This document shows positions 42,996 to 51,806 of a stretch of DNA of 64,000 bases, piece after piece. The notes beneath the pieces are model-generated. The model was not told the origin of the DNA and searched no databases. It saw nothing but the letters and a program-made list of their open reading frames with translations. Position 1 is the stretch's first letter. Every line of letters starts with the position of its first letter. The stretch is taken from positions 248,001-312,000 of the forward strand of contig JAFRDH010000007.1 in assembly GCA_017403955.1 (NCBI GenBank), written 5' to 3'. This stretch comes from Mogibacterium sp. Lineage in GTDB: Bacteria > Bacillota > Clostridia > Peptostreptococcales > Anaerovoracaceae. Position numbers and translations under genes: made by a program.

Positions 42996-43652
42996 ATGGC
43001 AAAAAATGAAACCGTCGAAAAAGTAAAATCTCTGCTTGAAGGTCATTGCTACGGACCTCTGAGAGAGGCAGCTGAAAAGTGGCTTGCTGTTGCTGATGAG
43101 AAGTATGATGTTAAGGACAAAGCGGGCAAGGCTTGGGACAAGCTGAATGAAGCTGCTGACAAGTTCTCTGATGCTTCCCTTAAGTTCAATGAGAAGATGG
43201 ATCAGGTAGCTGACAAGGTCGCAGATGCTGTTGATGATCTCTCAGAGAAAGCAGGTCCTGCACTTGATAAGCTTGGTGACTATGCTGAAAAACTTACTGA
43301 CAAAACAGCATCTGCAGTTGAGAAACTGGGTGATGCAGGCGAGAAGGCCGGCGATGCTGCTGAGAAGCTGGCTCAGGGCGAACTCATTAAGCAGCTCAAG
43401 GAAGGTATCTGCTCTGTAGGCGATCTGATCGAGACATTCGGAGCAAAAGAAGCAGCTGAGAAGTTCGGTGATGAGTTTACAGCTAAGATGAAGGAGCATG
43501 CGGAAGCTCTCAAGGAAAAGGGCGAGAAGTTCTGCGACTGTGATGCGTGCAAGAAGGCAAGATCGATTCTGAAGGACTTCGGTGAGGACCTCGAGGAAAA
43601 GATCGATGAGTTAGCAGATAAGGTCGACGATGCTGATAAGCCGGAAGAATAA
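42996..43652 (+). CDS. LEA/apolipoprotein-like amphipathic helical protein
   Basis: 218 aa from the ATG at 42996 (AAGGAGG 8 bases upstream; upstream open frame discarded). No signal peptide or membrane segment. Almost entirely Ala/Lys/Asp/Glu with repeated 11-residue-like units (DKVADAVDDLSEKAG, DKLGDYAEKLTDKTA, EKLGDAGEKAGDAAEKL), predicted as long amphipathic helices. A Cys patch CDCDACKKA lies at about 179-187. Biased codon use (GCT, AAG, GAC) suggests high expression. Similar LEA-like proteins protect from desiccation or coat membranes, but identity here rests on composition only. Confidence 0.6.
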   Translation: MAKNETVEKVKSLLEGHCYGPLREAAEKWLAVADEKYDVKDKAGKAWDKLNEAADKFSDASLKFNEKMDQVADKVADAVDDLSEKAGPALDKLGDYAEKLTDKTASAVEKLGDAGEKAGDAAEKLAQGELIKQLKEGICSVGDLIETFGAKEAAEKFGDEFTAKMKEHAEALKEKGEKFCDCDACKKARSILKDFGEDLEEKIDELADKVDDADKPEE

Positions 43653-43679
43653 TTGATATTAGATATATTATTATTATCA

Positions 43680-43703
43680 GATCGCGGGCACATGCCCGCG
43701 ATC
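43680..43703. terminator. GC-rich palindrome, possible terminator
   Basis: GATCGCGGGC (43680-43689) and GCCCGCGATC (43694-43703) around ACAT: perfect 10-bp stem. No strong T-run follows on the plus strand (CATACTATATGT), so termination strength is uncertain. Confidence 0.5.
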
Positions 43704-43744
43704 ATACTATATGTCATAATTACTGAATTATAAGGGGGAAATCA

Positions 43745-44320
43745 ATGGTAACAAGAGAACAGGCGTGGGAACTTCTTAAGAAGTACAATGAAGAGCCATT
43801 CCATCAGCATCATGCTATAACGGTAGAAGGCGTAATGAGATACTATGCTGAAAAGACCGGAAATGATCCGGATTTCTGGGGTATATGCGGACTGCTTCAT
43901 GATATCGACTTTGAGAGATGGCCTGAAGAGCATTGCGTCAAGGCACCTGAACTGCTTGCAGAGATCGATGCTCCGGAGGAACTCGTTCATGCAGTATGCA
44001 GCCACGGCTACGGCCTCTGCTCTGATGTTGAACCTACGCATGATATGGAGAAATTCCTTTTCGCAGCAGACGAACTCACAGGACTGATCGGAGCAGGTAT
44101 CATCCTCAGACCATCGCACAGCTGCAAAGATATGGATGTCAAATCCGTAAAGAAGAAATTCAAAGACAAGAGATTCGCAGCAGGATGCAGCAGAGATGTT
44201 ATCAGGAAGGGAGCAGAACAGCTCGGATGGGAACTCGACCAGCTCTTTGCGGAAGTCCTTGAAGCGATGCAGTCGATGCCGGATCCAGACGAACTTGACG
44301 CGATCAACGGTATCGGATAA
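43745..44320 (+). CDS. HD-domain phosphohydrolase
   Basis: 191 aa. Metal ligands in HHAITVEGVM (His ~21-22), LLHDIDFERWPEEH (HD at ~51-52) and a later Asp in FAADELTGLIGA. The HD fold (PF01966) hydrolyses phosphomonoesters or nucleotides with divalent metal. Close relatives are annotated as hydrolases or tRNA-related HD proteins; substrate unknown. SD AAGGGGG. Followed 15 bases later by the MBL-fold gene, probably the same operon. Confidence 0.85.
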   Translation: MVTREQAWELLKKYNEEPFHQHHAITVEGVMRYYAEKTGNDPDFWGICGLLHDIDFERWPEEHCVKAPELLAEIDAPEELVHAVCSHGYGLCSDVEPTHDMEKFLFAADELTGLIGAGIILRPSHSCKDMDVKSVKKKFKDKRFAAGCSRDVIRKGAEQLGWELDQLFAEVLEAMQSMPDPDELDAINGIG

Positions 44321-44335
44321 TTACAGAGCGGTCAT

Positions 44336-45181
44336 ATGAAGATCACAATTTTAGTAGATAATAATGATGGACATGACCCGGCCGGAGCACCGCTGAAAGG
44401 GGAATGGGGCCTCTCGTTCTATATCGAGTATAACGGCAGGAATATCCTTCTTGATGCAGGCCTTTCCGGACTTTTTGCGGAGAATGCAGCTAAGCTCGGC
44501 ATCGATCTTGGTAAAGTCGATTATGCTGTTCTTTCACATGCTCATGATGACCACGCGAACGGAATGGATACATTCTTTGAGCTCAATTCGCGCGCTCCTC
44601 TTTATGTTGCAGATGGCTGCGAAGAGAATTGCTACGACTTTGAAAATGGAAGCTACAGGTACGCCGGTATCCCGCGCGGTATTCTGTCAAGACACAGAGA
44701 CAGGATCATAAGAGCCTGCGGGGATGAGTATATTGATGAGGGGATAAGACTTCTCGGACATACAACGCCGGAACTTGACAAGCTCGGACTTGCAGAGAAT
44801 ATGTTCCTGCTGAAGGAAACCGGCGAAGATGCCCCTGTATTCATTCCGGACGATTTCAGCCATGAACAGAGTCTGGTATTTGAGCTGCCTGAGGGTATCG
44901 TGATCTTCAACAGTTGCTCACATGCAGGAGCAGACAACATAGTGAATGAAGTGACTGAAGTATATCCGGGAAGGAAAGTACTGGCTATGATCGGAGGATT
45001 TCATTTGTTCAATAAGACAGATGACTATGTCAGGGCTTTTGCTTCAAGGCTTGGAAATACAGGCGCAGAGAGTATAGTGACAGGGCACTGCACAGGTGAC
45101 AAAGCACTTGGGATACTTAAAGAGATTCTGGGTGACAAAGTCATCCCTATGGAAACAGGTCTGGTGCTTGAGATCAGATAA
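44336..45181 (+). CDS. MBL-fold metallohydrolase
   Basis: 281 aa. Zinc motif SHAHDDHANG (66-75), then SCSHAGADN and IGGFHLF with further ligands, and TGHCTGDKA. This layout matches the MBL subgroup annotated as 7,8-dihydropterin-6-methyl-aminobenzene-phosphate synthase-related (also AttM-like) hydrolases. It ends 8 bases inside the converging transporter gene, a tail-to-tail overlap. Substrate unknown. Confidence 0.87.
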   Translation: MKITILVDNNDGHDPAGAPLKGEWGLSFYIEYNGRNILLDAGLSGLFAENAAKLGIDLGKVDYAVLSHAHDDHANGMDTFFELNSRAPLYVADGCEENCYDFENGSYRYAGIPRGILSRHRDRIIRACGDEYIDEGIRLLGHTTPELDKLGLAENMFLLKETGEDAPVFIPDDFSHEQSLVFELPEGIVIFNSCSHAGADNIVNEVTEVYPGRKVLAMIGGFHLFNKTDDYVRAFASRLGNTGAESIVTGHCTGDKALGILKEILGDKVIPMETGLVLEIR

Positions 45182-46052
45182 AGGTGATGCCGAGAAGGTC
45201 GATCAGAATTCCCCAGGCGATACCGGAACCGTAGAGTGCTGCGATGACTCTTAAATTCTCGGCCTGATGTCTGTTGGTCCTGATGAGTACCAGGATACCA
45301 ACACCTGCACTGACAAGAAGACCTGCCATCAGCTGACCGGCAGTAAGGAAACCTTCGAGATACAGCTGTGTTATAACTACAGATGCAGCGCAGTTAGGAA
45401 TAAGACCGATAAGACCTGTGAGGAACACACCGATCACAGGGATCCCGGTCAGGAAAGAAGCTATCGCGGACTTGCCTATGAATCCTATAAGCAAGCTGAT
45501 AACAAGTGAAATAATGAAGATAAATATAGTTATCTTGATCGTATGAATGAGGGCGGAATGAAGAATTCCGCCTTCTTCGTCTTCACAGCCGCATTCGTCC
45601 TGCTCACACAGGTCATGTATATGCTTGTGAGTACGGAAAGTATAGTGAATGATCCTGATCATGATGTCAGCTGCAAGGCCTGTGACAAGGGCGATCATAA
45701 ACTTGGTCAGCAGGAGCTTGCCGATAACTGAAGGGCTGACTGCAGAGGAAATGAAGATCGGCACCATCTCATCAGATGTTGAAAGGAAAACAGCGAGGAC
45801 TGTACCTACGCTGATGACTCCGCCTGAATAAAGACTTGCCGCTGCAGCAGAGAATCCGCACTGCGGGATGATCCCGACACCCGCACCGAATACCGGCCCG
45901 AATTTGCCTATACGCGAAAGCAGAGCGACTGACTGGTCTTCAGTCCTTCGCTCGAGCCACTCCATCGCAAGATAAGTGATGAAGAGGAACGGGATAAGTG
46001 TTACGGTATCCTTTACAGTATCAAATAATGAATCAAGTATGATCTCTGCCAC
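45174..46052 (-). CDS. 10TM heavy-metal/arsenic exporter family protein (ArsP_2-like)
   Basis: 292 aa from the GTG at 46052, chosen because GGAGG lies 7 bases upstream; the frame has a TTG at 46073. About ten helices in two halves with related motifs: IPQCGFSAAAASLYSGGVIS and IPNCAASVVITQLYLEGFLT. A His/Cys/Asp-rich loop (HKHIHDLCEQDECGCEDEE, about 141-159) is a likely metal-binding site between the halves. Related proteins are annotated as putative manganese transporter / heavy-metal exporter (PF11449). Metal not determined. Divergent from pepC. Confidence 0.8.
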   Translation of the reverse strand: MAEIILDSLFDTVKDTVTLIPFLFITYLAMEWLERRTEDQSVALLSRIGKFGPVFGAGVGIIPQCGFSAAAASLYSGGVISVGTVLAVFLSTSDEMVPIFISSAVSPSVIGKLLLTKFMIALVTGLAADIMIRIIHYTFRTHKHIHDLCEQDECGCEDEEGGILHSALIHTIKITIFIFIISLVISLLIGFIGKSAIASFLTGIPVIGVFLTGLIGLIPNCAASVVITQLYLEGFLTAGQLMAGLLVSAGVGILVLIRTNRHQAENLRVIAALYGSGIAWGILIDLLGITFI

Positions 46053-46183
46053 TTGCTTGCCTCCAACGGTCAATATTATACGTTAACATCTGTCAATTAA
46101 CAAGTAATCTCTTAACTATCTGAGACAGAGTAGCCCTGCAGGTGGTATACTGAAGAATAATAAGTATTATCAGGAGGCAGTAA

Positions 46184-47509
46184 ATGAACAAAGCAAGACC
46201 TATCACACAAGACATGATCAGCGGATTCCGCAGAGCCTATGACGCAGATGAGACAGCAAAAGTATTCGAAGCAGCAGTCAGCTCCAAACCTTTCGAAGAT
46301 GTTACATTCAGCCTGTCCAATGCTTCAAAACTTCAGAATCACTTCTCTATAGATCTGCATGCATCCAAGGTCATGAACCAGAAGAGGTCAGGAAGATGCT
46401 GGCTCTTTGCGTCCATGAATATCATGAGAGAAGAAGTTGCTAAGAAATGCAATATCAAGAACTTCGAACTCTCGCCGGCTTATGTTTCATTCTGGGACAA
46501 ACTCGAGAAAATCAATTTTACCCTTGAGGCAGGCATTGACTCTGCAGACCTTCCCGCACATGACCGTACACTCGATTTCCTGATGGAAGGAATCGGTGAC
46601 GGAGGACAGTGGGACATGATGGTATCCATCGTGAACAAGTACGGAGTCGTACCTTATGAAGTCATGCCTGACAATGCTCAGATGACCAATACCAGGAAAC
46701 ATATGTCTCTCATCAACAGCAGACTCAGAAAAGACATCGTCGAGCTGAGACGGCTCGCTGCTGCAGGTGGAGATACAGCCGCACGCAAAGACGAAATGCT
46801 TGCCGGATATTACAGAGCCCTTTGTATCCTGTATGGACAGCCGCCTGCGTCATTCGATTTTACATACGAAGACAAGGATGACGCATTCCACGTTGACCGC
46901 GGTCTCACACCGCTTGAGTTCTACGACAAATATGTCGGTATCAGGCTCGGAGACTTCGTAAGTCTGATCAATTCACCGACAGACGACAAGCCGTTTAACA
47001 GATCTTTTACCGTAAAGTATCTCGGCAGCGCTGTAGAAGGCGAGGTCAGATATCTGAATCTTCCGATGGAAGAAATAGAACGCTTGACTATCGAACAGCT
47101 CAAGGCAGGAGAATTTGTCTGGTTCGGAAGCGATGCCGGCAAATACGGTAACGGCGATACCGGTTACTGGGATCCTGACAGCTACACTGCAGAAGCGATG
47201 CTTGGCCTGGATGCGACAATGACCAAGGCGGACAGACTGGACTACAGCGACAGCCGTATGAATCATGCAATGGTCATTACCGGAGTGAATCTCGATGAGA
47301 ACGGTAAACCTGACAGATGGAAGATCGAAAACAGCTGGGGCAAGGACAGAGGGATCAAAGGCTATTTCATATGCAGTGAGAAATGGTTCAGAGAATTCGT
47401 ATACCAGGTAGTTATTAACAGGAAGTATCTAACAGAAGAGCAAATCGCACAGTATGAGGCAGAGCCTGTTGTTCTGGATCCGTGGGATCCGATGGGCTCA
47501 CTCGCATAA
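46184..47509 (+). CDS. pepC: Aminopeptidase C (C1B bleomycin hydrolase family)
   Basis: 441 aa. Catalytic Cys in QKRSGRCWLFASMNIM (about 67-82), His in MNHAMVITGVN, Asn in KIENSWGKD. No signal peptide: cytosolic, trims imported peptides, so it fits functionally with the opp importer. SD AGGAGG. The final residues (after YEAEPVVLDPWDPMGSLA) match the family's self-processing C-terminal arm. Confidence 0.95.
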   Translation: MNKARPITQDMISGFRRAYDADETAKVFEAAVSSKPFEDVTFSLSNASKLQNHFSIDLHASKVMNQKRSGRCWLFASMNIMREEVAKKCNIKNFELSPAYVSFWDKLEKINFTLEAGIDSADLPAHDRTLDFLMEGIGDGGQWDMMVSIVNKYGVVPYEVMPDNAQMTNTRKHMSLINSRLRKDIVELRRLAAAGGDTAARKDEMLAGYYRALCILYGQPPASFDFTYEDKDDAFHVDRGLTPLEFYDKYVGIRLGDFVSLINSPTDDKPFNRSFTVKYLGSAVEGEVRYLNLPMEEIERLTIEQLKAGEFVWFGSDAGKYGNGDTGYWDPDSYTAEAMLGLDATMTKADRLDYSDSRMNHAMVITGVNLDENGKPDRWKIENSWGKDRGIKGYFICSEKWFREFVYQVVINRKYLTEEQIAQYEAEPVVLDPWDPMGSLA

Positions 47510-47536
47510 TGAGGCATTGATGCCGGGGGTGAAAAA

Positions 47537-48517
47537 ATGAGTGAACGCAAAATAGTTATTCTTGATGGTTTTACTGAGAATCCGGGAGATCTTGACTGGG
47601 CGCCGATCGCAGCTTTCGGAGAACTTGCGGTCTATGACCGTGTATCATATGAAGAATCAGATATCATAGCTGAGAAAATCGGAGATGCAGAGGTCGCTAT
47701 CGTCAACAAGACTCCTATCAGCCGCGCTACTATTGACAAATGCAGCAATCTTAAGGCTATTCTGGTGCTCGCAACAGGATACAATGTTGTTGATGTGGCA
47801 TATGCCAGAGAAAAGGGTATCGATGTAATGAATGTTCCTACATACGGCACACAGATCGTAAGCCAGTTCGCAGTCGGACTGCTGATGGAAGTATGTTCGC
47901 ATATCGGTCATCACGACAAGGCTGTTCATGAAGGACGCTGGGAGAACAATGCTGACTGGTGCTTCTGGGATTTCCCTATGATCGAGGTCGCTGGCAAGAC
48001 AGCCGGAATCATCGGACTCGGAAGAATTGGACAGGCTACAGCAAAGATCCTGAATGCACTCAACATGAAGGTTCTTGCTTATGATTCGTTTGAATCAGAT
48101 TCGGGAAGACAAGTTGCAGAGTATGTCGATCTTGATACTTTATTTGCAAATTCTGACGTTATTTTCCTTCACTGTCCGCTTTTCCCTGCTACGGAGGGAA
48201 TCATCAATTCAGAGAACATCGCTAAGATGAAAGACGGCGTGATTCTTATCAACAACAGCCGCGGACAGCTCGTCAAAGAGCAGGATCTCGCAGATGCTCT
48301 TAACAGCGGCAAGATCCAGGCAGCAGCTCTGGACGTTGTTTCGACAGAGCCGATCAAAGGCGATAACCCGCTTCTCAAGGCTAAGAATTGTATTATCACT
48401 CCTCATATTTCATGGGCAGCAAAGGAAGCAAGACAGAGGATCCTCGATATCACTGCTGACAATCTGAAATCATGGGTAGATGGTGAACCTGTAAATGTAG
48501 TTAACAAAGCGAAATAA
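47537..48517 (+). CDS. D-2-hydroxyacid dehydrogenase (glycerate/hydroxypyruvate type)
   Basis: 326 aa. NAD-binding GIIGLGRIGQATAKILNALN with a following acidic D in LAYDSF (NAD preference), catalytic Arg in NNSRGQLV, Glu in VVSTEPI and His in ITPHISWA. Interconverts 2-keto and D-2-hydroxy acids; glycerate dehydrogenase-like by overall pattern. Starts 27 bases after pepC; SD GGGGGTG. Confidence 0.92.
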   Translation: MSERKIVILDGFTENPGDLDWAPIAAFGELAVYDRVSYEESDIIAEKIGDAEVAIVNKTPISRATIDKCSNLKAILVLATGYNVVDVAYAREKGIDVMNVPTYGTQIVSQFAVGLLMEVCSHIGHHDKAVHEGRWENNADWCFWDFPMIEVAGKTAGIIGLGRIGQATAKILNALNMKVLAYDSFESDSGRQVAEYVDLDTLFANSDVIFLHCPLFPATEGIINSENIAKMKDGVILINNSRGQLVKEQDLADALNSGKIQAAALDVVSTEPIKGDNPLLKAKNCIITPHISWAAKEARQRILDITADNLKSWVDGEPVNVVNKAK

Positions 48518-48532
48518 ACGGAGGTCCGGTAC

Positions 48533-49342
48533 ATGGCAAGCGGAAGAATGGAATTCCACGCTTATTCGATCATGCAGCATGCGAATTTTGCGTTTGTGAT
48601 ACCTAATGATGTTGAGATGGAAGAAGTCTTCGACAAGAGCCATTACGAGCGTGAGAGGAAGAATCTGATCCTTCTTCACGGTCTTACTGGTACTGATACA
48701 GACTGGCTCTACGGGGGCAACGCCCAGGAGATGGCGATCCAGTACAATATCAACATTTTCATGCCGACTACGGGCAATTCGTTTTATCTGAACAAAGGAT
48801 ATACCGGCGGGAATTGGGCAGACTATATCGCAGTCGAATTCCCTGAGTATATACACAAGACTTTCGGTATCGAATTCACAAGGGAAAATACTTTGATCGG
48901 AGGTCTTTCGATGGGAGGATTCGGCGCTATCAGGACAGCACTTGCATATCCTGACAGATTCAGCGCATGTATTGGACTTTCAGCTGCGATCCATCTTCAG
49001 GATGTTGCGGAAGAGATCAAGAAAAAGCTGCCCGGACTGATGCCGACTGAGATGCTCCTTGGCATTTTCGGAGATCCTGACAAACTGCTTGCATCGGACA
49101 AGAATCCTGCAGTTCTGTACAAGAAGCTTAAGGCCGAAGGTTCTGAAATACCTAAGATCTATTTTGCCTGCGGTACAGAAGACAGCCTTGTCACCGCCAA
49201 CAGGGAATTCAGAGATTTCCTGAAGAAGGAAGGTGCGGATTTTGTATATGAAGAGGGTCCGGGCGCACATAACTGGACTTTCTGGAACAAGTATATCAAC
49301 AAGGGTCTTGGCTGTATCCTCGGAAAAGGGGATACGAAATAG
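48533..49342 (+). CDS. Tributyrin-esterase-like carboxylesterase
   Basis: 269 aa, esterase D family fold. LLHGLTGTDTDWLYG, nucleophile Ser in IGGLSMGGFGAIRTA, and His in EEGPGAHNWTFW near the end. No signal peptide. Cleaves short-chain esters; natural substrate unknown. It ends directly at the next gene's ATG (stop 49340-49342, start 49343), so the two are coupled. Confidence 0.88.
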   Translation: MASGRMEFHAYSIMQHANFAFVIPNDVEMEEVFDKSHYERERKNLILLHGLTGTDTDWLYGGNAQEMAIQYNINIFMPTTGNSFYLNKGYTGGNWADYIAVEFPEYIHKTFGIEFTRENTLIGGLSMGGFGAIRTALAYPDRFSACIGLSAAIHLQDVAEEIKKKLPGLMPTEMLLGIFGDPDKLLASDKNPAVLYKKLKAEGSEIPKIYFACGTEDSLVTANREFRDFLKKEGADFVYEEGPGAHNWTFWNKYINKGLGCILGKGDTK

Positions 49343-49942
49343 ATGCGCTCAAAGGCACATCTGGCTGTCGGAATGGCAGCTGCTATGACTGTATTGATGC
49401 CGGAAACAGCAGGTGAAGCGATCCCTGTTGTTTTCGGCGCTGCTTCAGGCTGCGTGATCTGCGATATAGATGCTGAAGGAGCGTCTGATAAGATCGATGC
49501 TTCACGCGGCAGGATACTGTGTGTGATAATAGCGGGGCTTGCGCTTCTTATCGATTATCTGAGAGACGCAGAGTTTCTCCGGACAGCAATGATACACTGG
49601 CCGTATCTGTGGTTTGCAGGTCTTGCCGGTTTTCTTGTTACGTGCGCTTTTGCAAGCGTGTCGAGTCACCGAGGCTTTTCGCATTCACTGATAGCCATGG
49701 CCCTTGAAACCGGTTCACTTTGGCTGATGTTTCCGGGAGCCGCGGCACCGTTTGCGATCGCATTTGCTACACATATTCTTCTTGATCTGCTTAACAAGAG
49801 ACCTGTCCGGCTACTGTATCCTCTTAAGAAAGGGGTTTGCTTCAGGCTGTTTTACGCGGACAGGCTGGCAGATAAGATCTTTGCGGCAGCAGGTATCATC
49901 TGGCTTATCATAGTGATCTACAGATGTGCTGCGGTCTCCTGA
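49343..49942 (+). CDS. YdjM-like membrane-bound metal-dependent hydrolase
   Basis: 199 aa, about four helices. CDIDAEGA, HRGFSHSL and THILLDLLNKRPVRLLYP are the metal-ligand motifs of the LexA-binding, membrane-bound putative hydrolase family (PF04307, YdjM). Function of the family is poorly known. ATG abuts the esterase stop; no separate SD. Confidence 0.85.
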   Translation: MRSKAHLAVGMAAAMTVLMPETAGEAIPVVFGAASGCVICDIDAEGASDKIDASRGRILCVIIAGLALLIDYLRDAEFLRTAMIHWPYLWFAGLAGFLVTCAFASVSSHRGFSHSLIAMALETGSLWLMFPGAAAPFAIAFATHILLDLLNKRPVRLLYPLKKGVCFRLFYADRLADKIFAAAGIIWLIIVIYRCAAVS

Positions 49943-49961
49943 AATACAGGGATTTGACAAT

Positions 49962-50837
49962 ATGGCAAGAAAGACTAAAGAAAACAAACCAGTAATAGCT
50001 ATTTGCTATGATTTTGATAAGACTCTGTCCCCTGACAATATGCAGGCACAGGGGTATCTTCAGGCGATCAATTATGAGAACCAGAATGAATTCTGGAAAG
50101 AGACTAACGAACTGGCTCTCGAAAATGAGATGGATACGACACTTGCCTGGATGTATCTAATGCTCAAAGGTGCGAGAGGCAAGGAGATCTTCAGGAGAGA
50201 GATGCTTGCAGACTACGGGGCCAGAGTAAAACTGTATCCGGGTGTCAGGGAGTGGTTCAAAAGGGTAAGAGAATATGCTGACTCAAAAGGTGTCATAGTA
50301 GAGCACTACATTATTTCTTCAGGACTTCTCGAAATGATAGAAGGCACATCTGTTGCAGATGAATTCGAGAAAATCTATGCAAGTTCGTTCTTCTATGATG
50401 AAACGGGAGTAGCGATCTGGCCGGCACAGGTAGTGAACTTCACCAACAAGACGCAGTTCCTGTTCAGGATATCCAAGGGGGTTCTTGATATCAACGATGA
50501 TGCTGTCAATGATTATTTCCCCCCTGATCAGATGCGTGTGCCGTTCCGTAATATGATCTATATAGGTGATAGCGAGACAGATATTCCTTGTATGAAGCTC
50601 GTAAATTCATATGGCGGATATTCGATCGGCGTTTATGATCCTGAAAAAGAGAGCAAGGAGCGCGTATATAAAATGATACGTGAGAACCGTATCAGATTCT
50701 TCGCAGCTGCGGATTATACCGAAGGCTCTGAACTGGATCTTCTTATAAGGAGGATAATCGACCGGACTGCTATCGGAGAAGAACTTGAAGATATCTATTA
50801 CAGGAAACTCAATGAAGGGCAGCACAGAGACTGCTGA
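49962..50837 (+). CDS. HAD-superfamily phosphatase
   Basis: 291 aa from the ATG at 49962; an earlier GTG (49926) lies inside the preceding gene. Catalytic YDFDKTLSPDN (motif I), IISSGL (motif II), and IYIGDSETDIPCMKLV (motif IV). A helical cap lies between motifs I and II. Substrate unknown. Weak SD (AGGGA) nine bases upstream. Confidence 0.85.
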   Translation: MARKTKENKPVIAICYDFDKTLSPDNMQAQGYLQAINYENQNEFWKETNELALENEMDTTLAWMYLMLKGARGKEIFRREMLADYGARVKLYPGVREWFKRVREYADSKGVIVEHYIISSGLLEMIEGTSVADEFEKIYASSFFYDETGVAIWPAQVVNFTNKTQFLFRISKGVLDINDDAVNDYFPPDQMRVPFRNMIYIGDSETDIPCMKLVNSYGGYSIGVYDPEKESKERVYKMIRENRIRFFAAADYTEGSELDLLIRRIIDRTAIGEELEDIYYRKLNEGQHRDC

Positions 50838-50857
50838 AAGAAAAAGGAGACTGGAAT

Positions 50858-51160
50858 ATGAACAAAGGATCAGTTAATGTACAGGCAGTTATTTCATACA
50901 TCACATGGGTAGGCTGGCTGATAGCTATGTTTACAAGAAATCTGTCTGACAGATTCGCCGCATTTCATCTGAATCAGGCACTTGTACTTAATATCTGCGC
51001 TACACTTGCAGGTATTCTCAGGATCGTGCCTCTTCTCGGAGCGTTGGCATACAATATTGTCAGTATCGTTGTTTTCGTTCTGTGGTGCATCGGACTTTAC
51101 CGTGCGGTCATCGGCAGCGATGAACCGATTCCTATCATCGGACAGTTCAGACTGTTCTGA
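50858..51160 (+). CDS. Small Tic20/DUF4870-like membrane protein
   Basis: 100 aa with two to three helices (about 10-24, 40-66, 65-85). FRFAAFHLNQALVL resembles the F-x-x-x-H-x-x-Q-(A/S) pattern of DUF4870/Tic20-like proteins, seen here as RFAAFHLNQAL. Role unknown. SD AAGGAG. Confidence 0.75.
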   Translation: MNKGSVNVQAVISYITWVGWLIAMFTRNLSDRFAAFHLNQALVLNICATLAGILRIVPLLGALAYNIVSIVVFVLWCIGLYRAVIGSDEPIPIIGQFRLF

Positions 51161-51201
51161 TCCAATCAATACAAACCTCATCAACACAGGGATACACAAT
51201 A

Positions 51202-51786
51202 ATGCTTTATATCATAAGACACGGACAGACCGCAAATAACAAGAAGAAACTCCTCCAGGGGAGAAGCGATATGTCACTCAACGACAAAGGGTTCGAACAG
51301 GCAGAAAGTGCCAGAGAACTCTTTGATTCGCTTGGAATAGAATTCGACAAAGTATATACCAGCCCTCTGAAGAGAGCTGTAGAAACAGCTTCTGTCGTAT
51401 CAGGAGGAGCTGATATAGAAATCGATGACAGGCTGATAGAAATGGATTACGGCCCGTATGAAGGTATGGATTTGACAGATCCTGCGCCGGAAGTAATGGC
51501 GTTCTTTATGGATTTTGCCGGAACACCTGCTCCTGACGGAATGGAGCAGCTCGATTCTGTTGTCGGAAGGCTCGGAGAATTCCTTGAAGAGATCCGAAGT
51601 GAGGCAATGGTCAGGAACATCCTGATCTCGACTCACGCGATCGCAATGAAGGGTGCGCTTGAATACCTCACACCTGAGTCACGCGGCAGTTATTGGTCAA
51701 CGTATATTGGTAACTGTGCCGTATATGTGTCGGATACATCAGAGGGAACCTACATGATCCCTTATGAAATAACAGTAAACAAATAA
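51202..51786 (+). CDS. Histidine phosphatase (phosphoglycerate mutase-like)
   Basis: 194 aa. RHGQTANN at the N-terminus with the phospho-accepting His, LQGRSDMSLNDKG, the second Arg in SPLKRAVETA, acid Glu in EMDYGPYEG, and second His in STHAIAMKG. Cofactor-independent phosphatase family including PhoE and CobC; substrate unknown. Confidence 0.92.
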   Translation: MLYIIRHGQTANNKKKLLQGRSDMSLNDKGFEQAESARELFDSLGIEFDKVYTSPLKRAVETASVVSGGADIEIDDRLIEMDYGPYEGMDLTDPAPEVMAFFMDFAGTPAPDGMEQLDSVVGRLGEFLEEIRSEAMVRNILISTHAIAMKGALEYLTPESRGSYWSTYIGNCAVYVSDTSEGTYMIPYEITVNK

Positions 51787-51806
51787 AAAGAAACGGAGCA
51801 TTTGGT

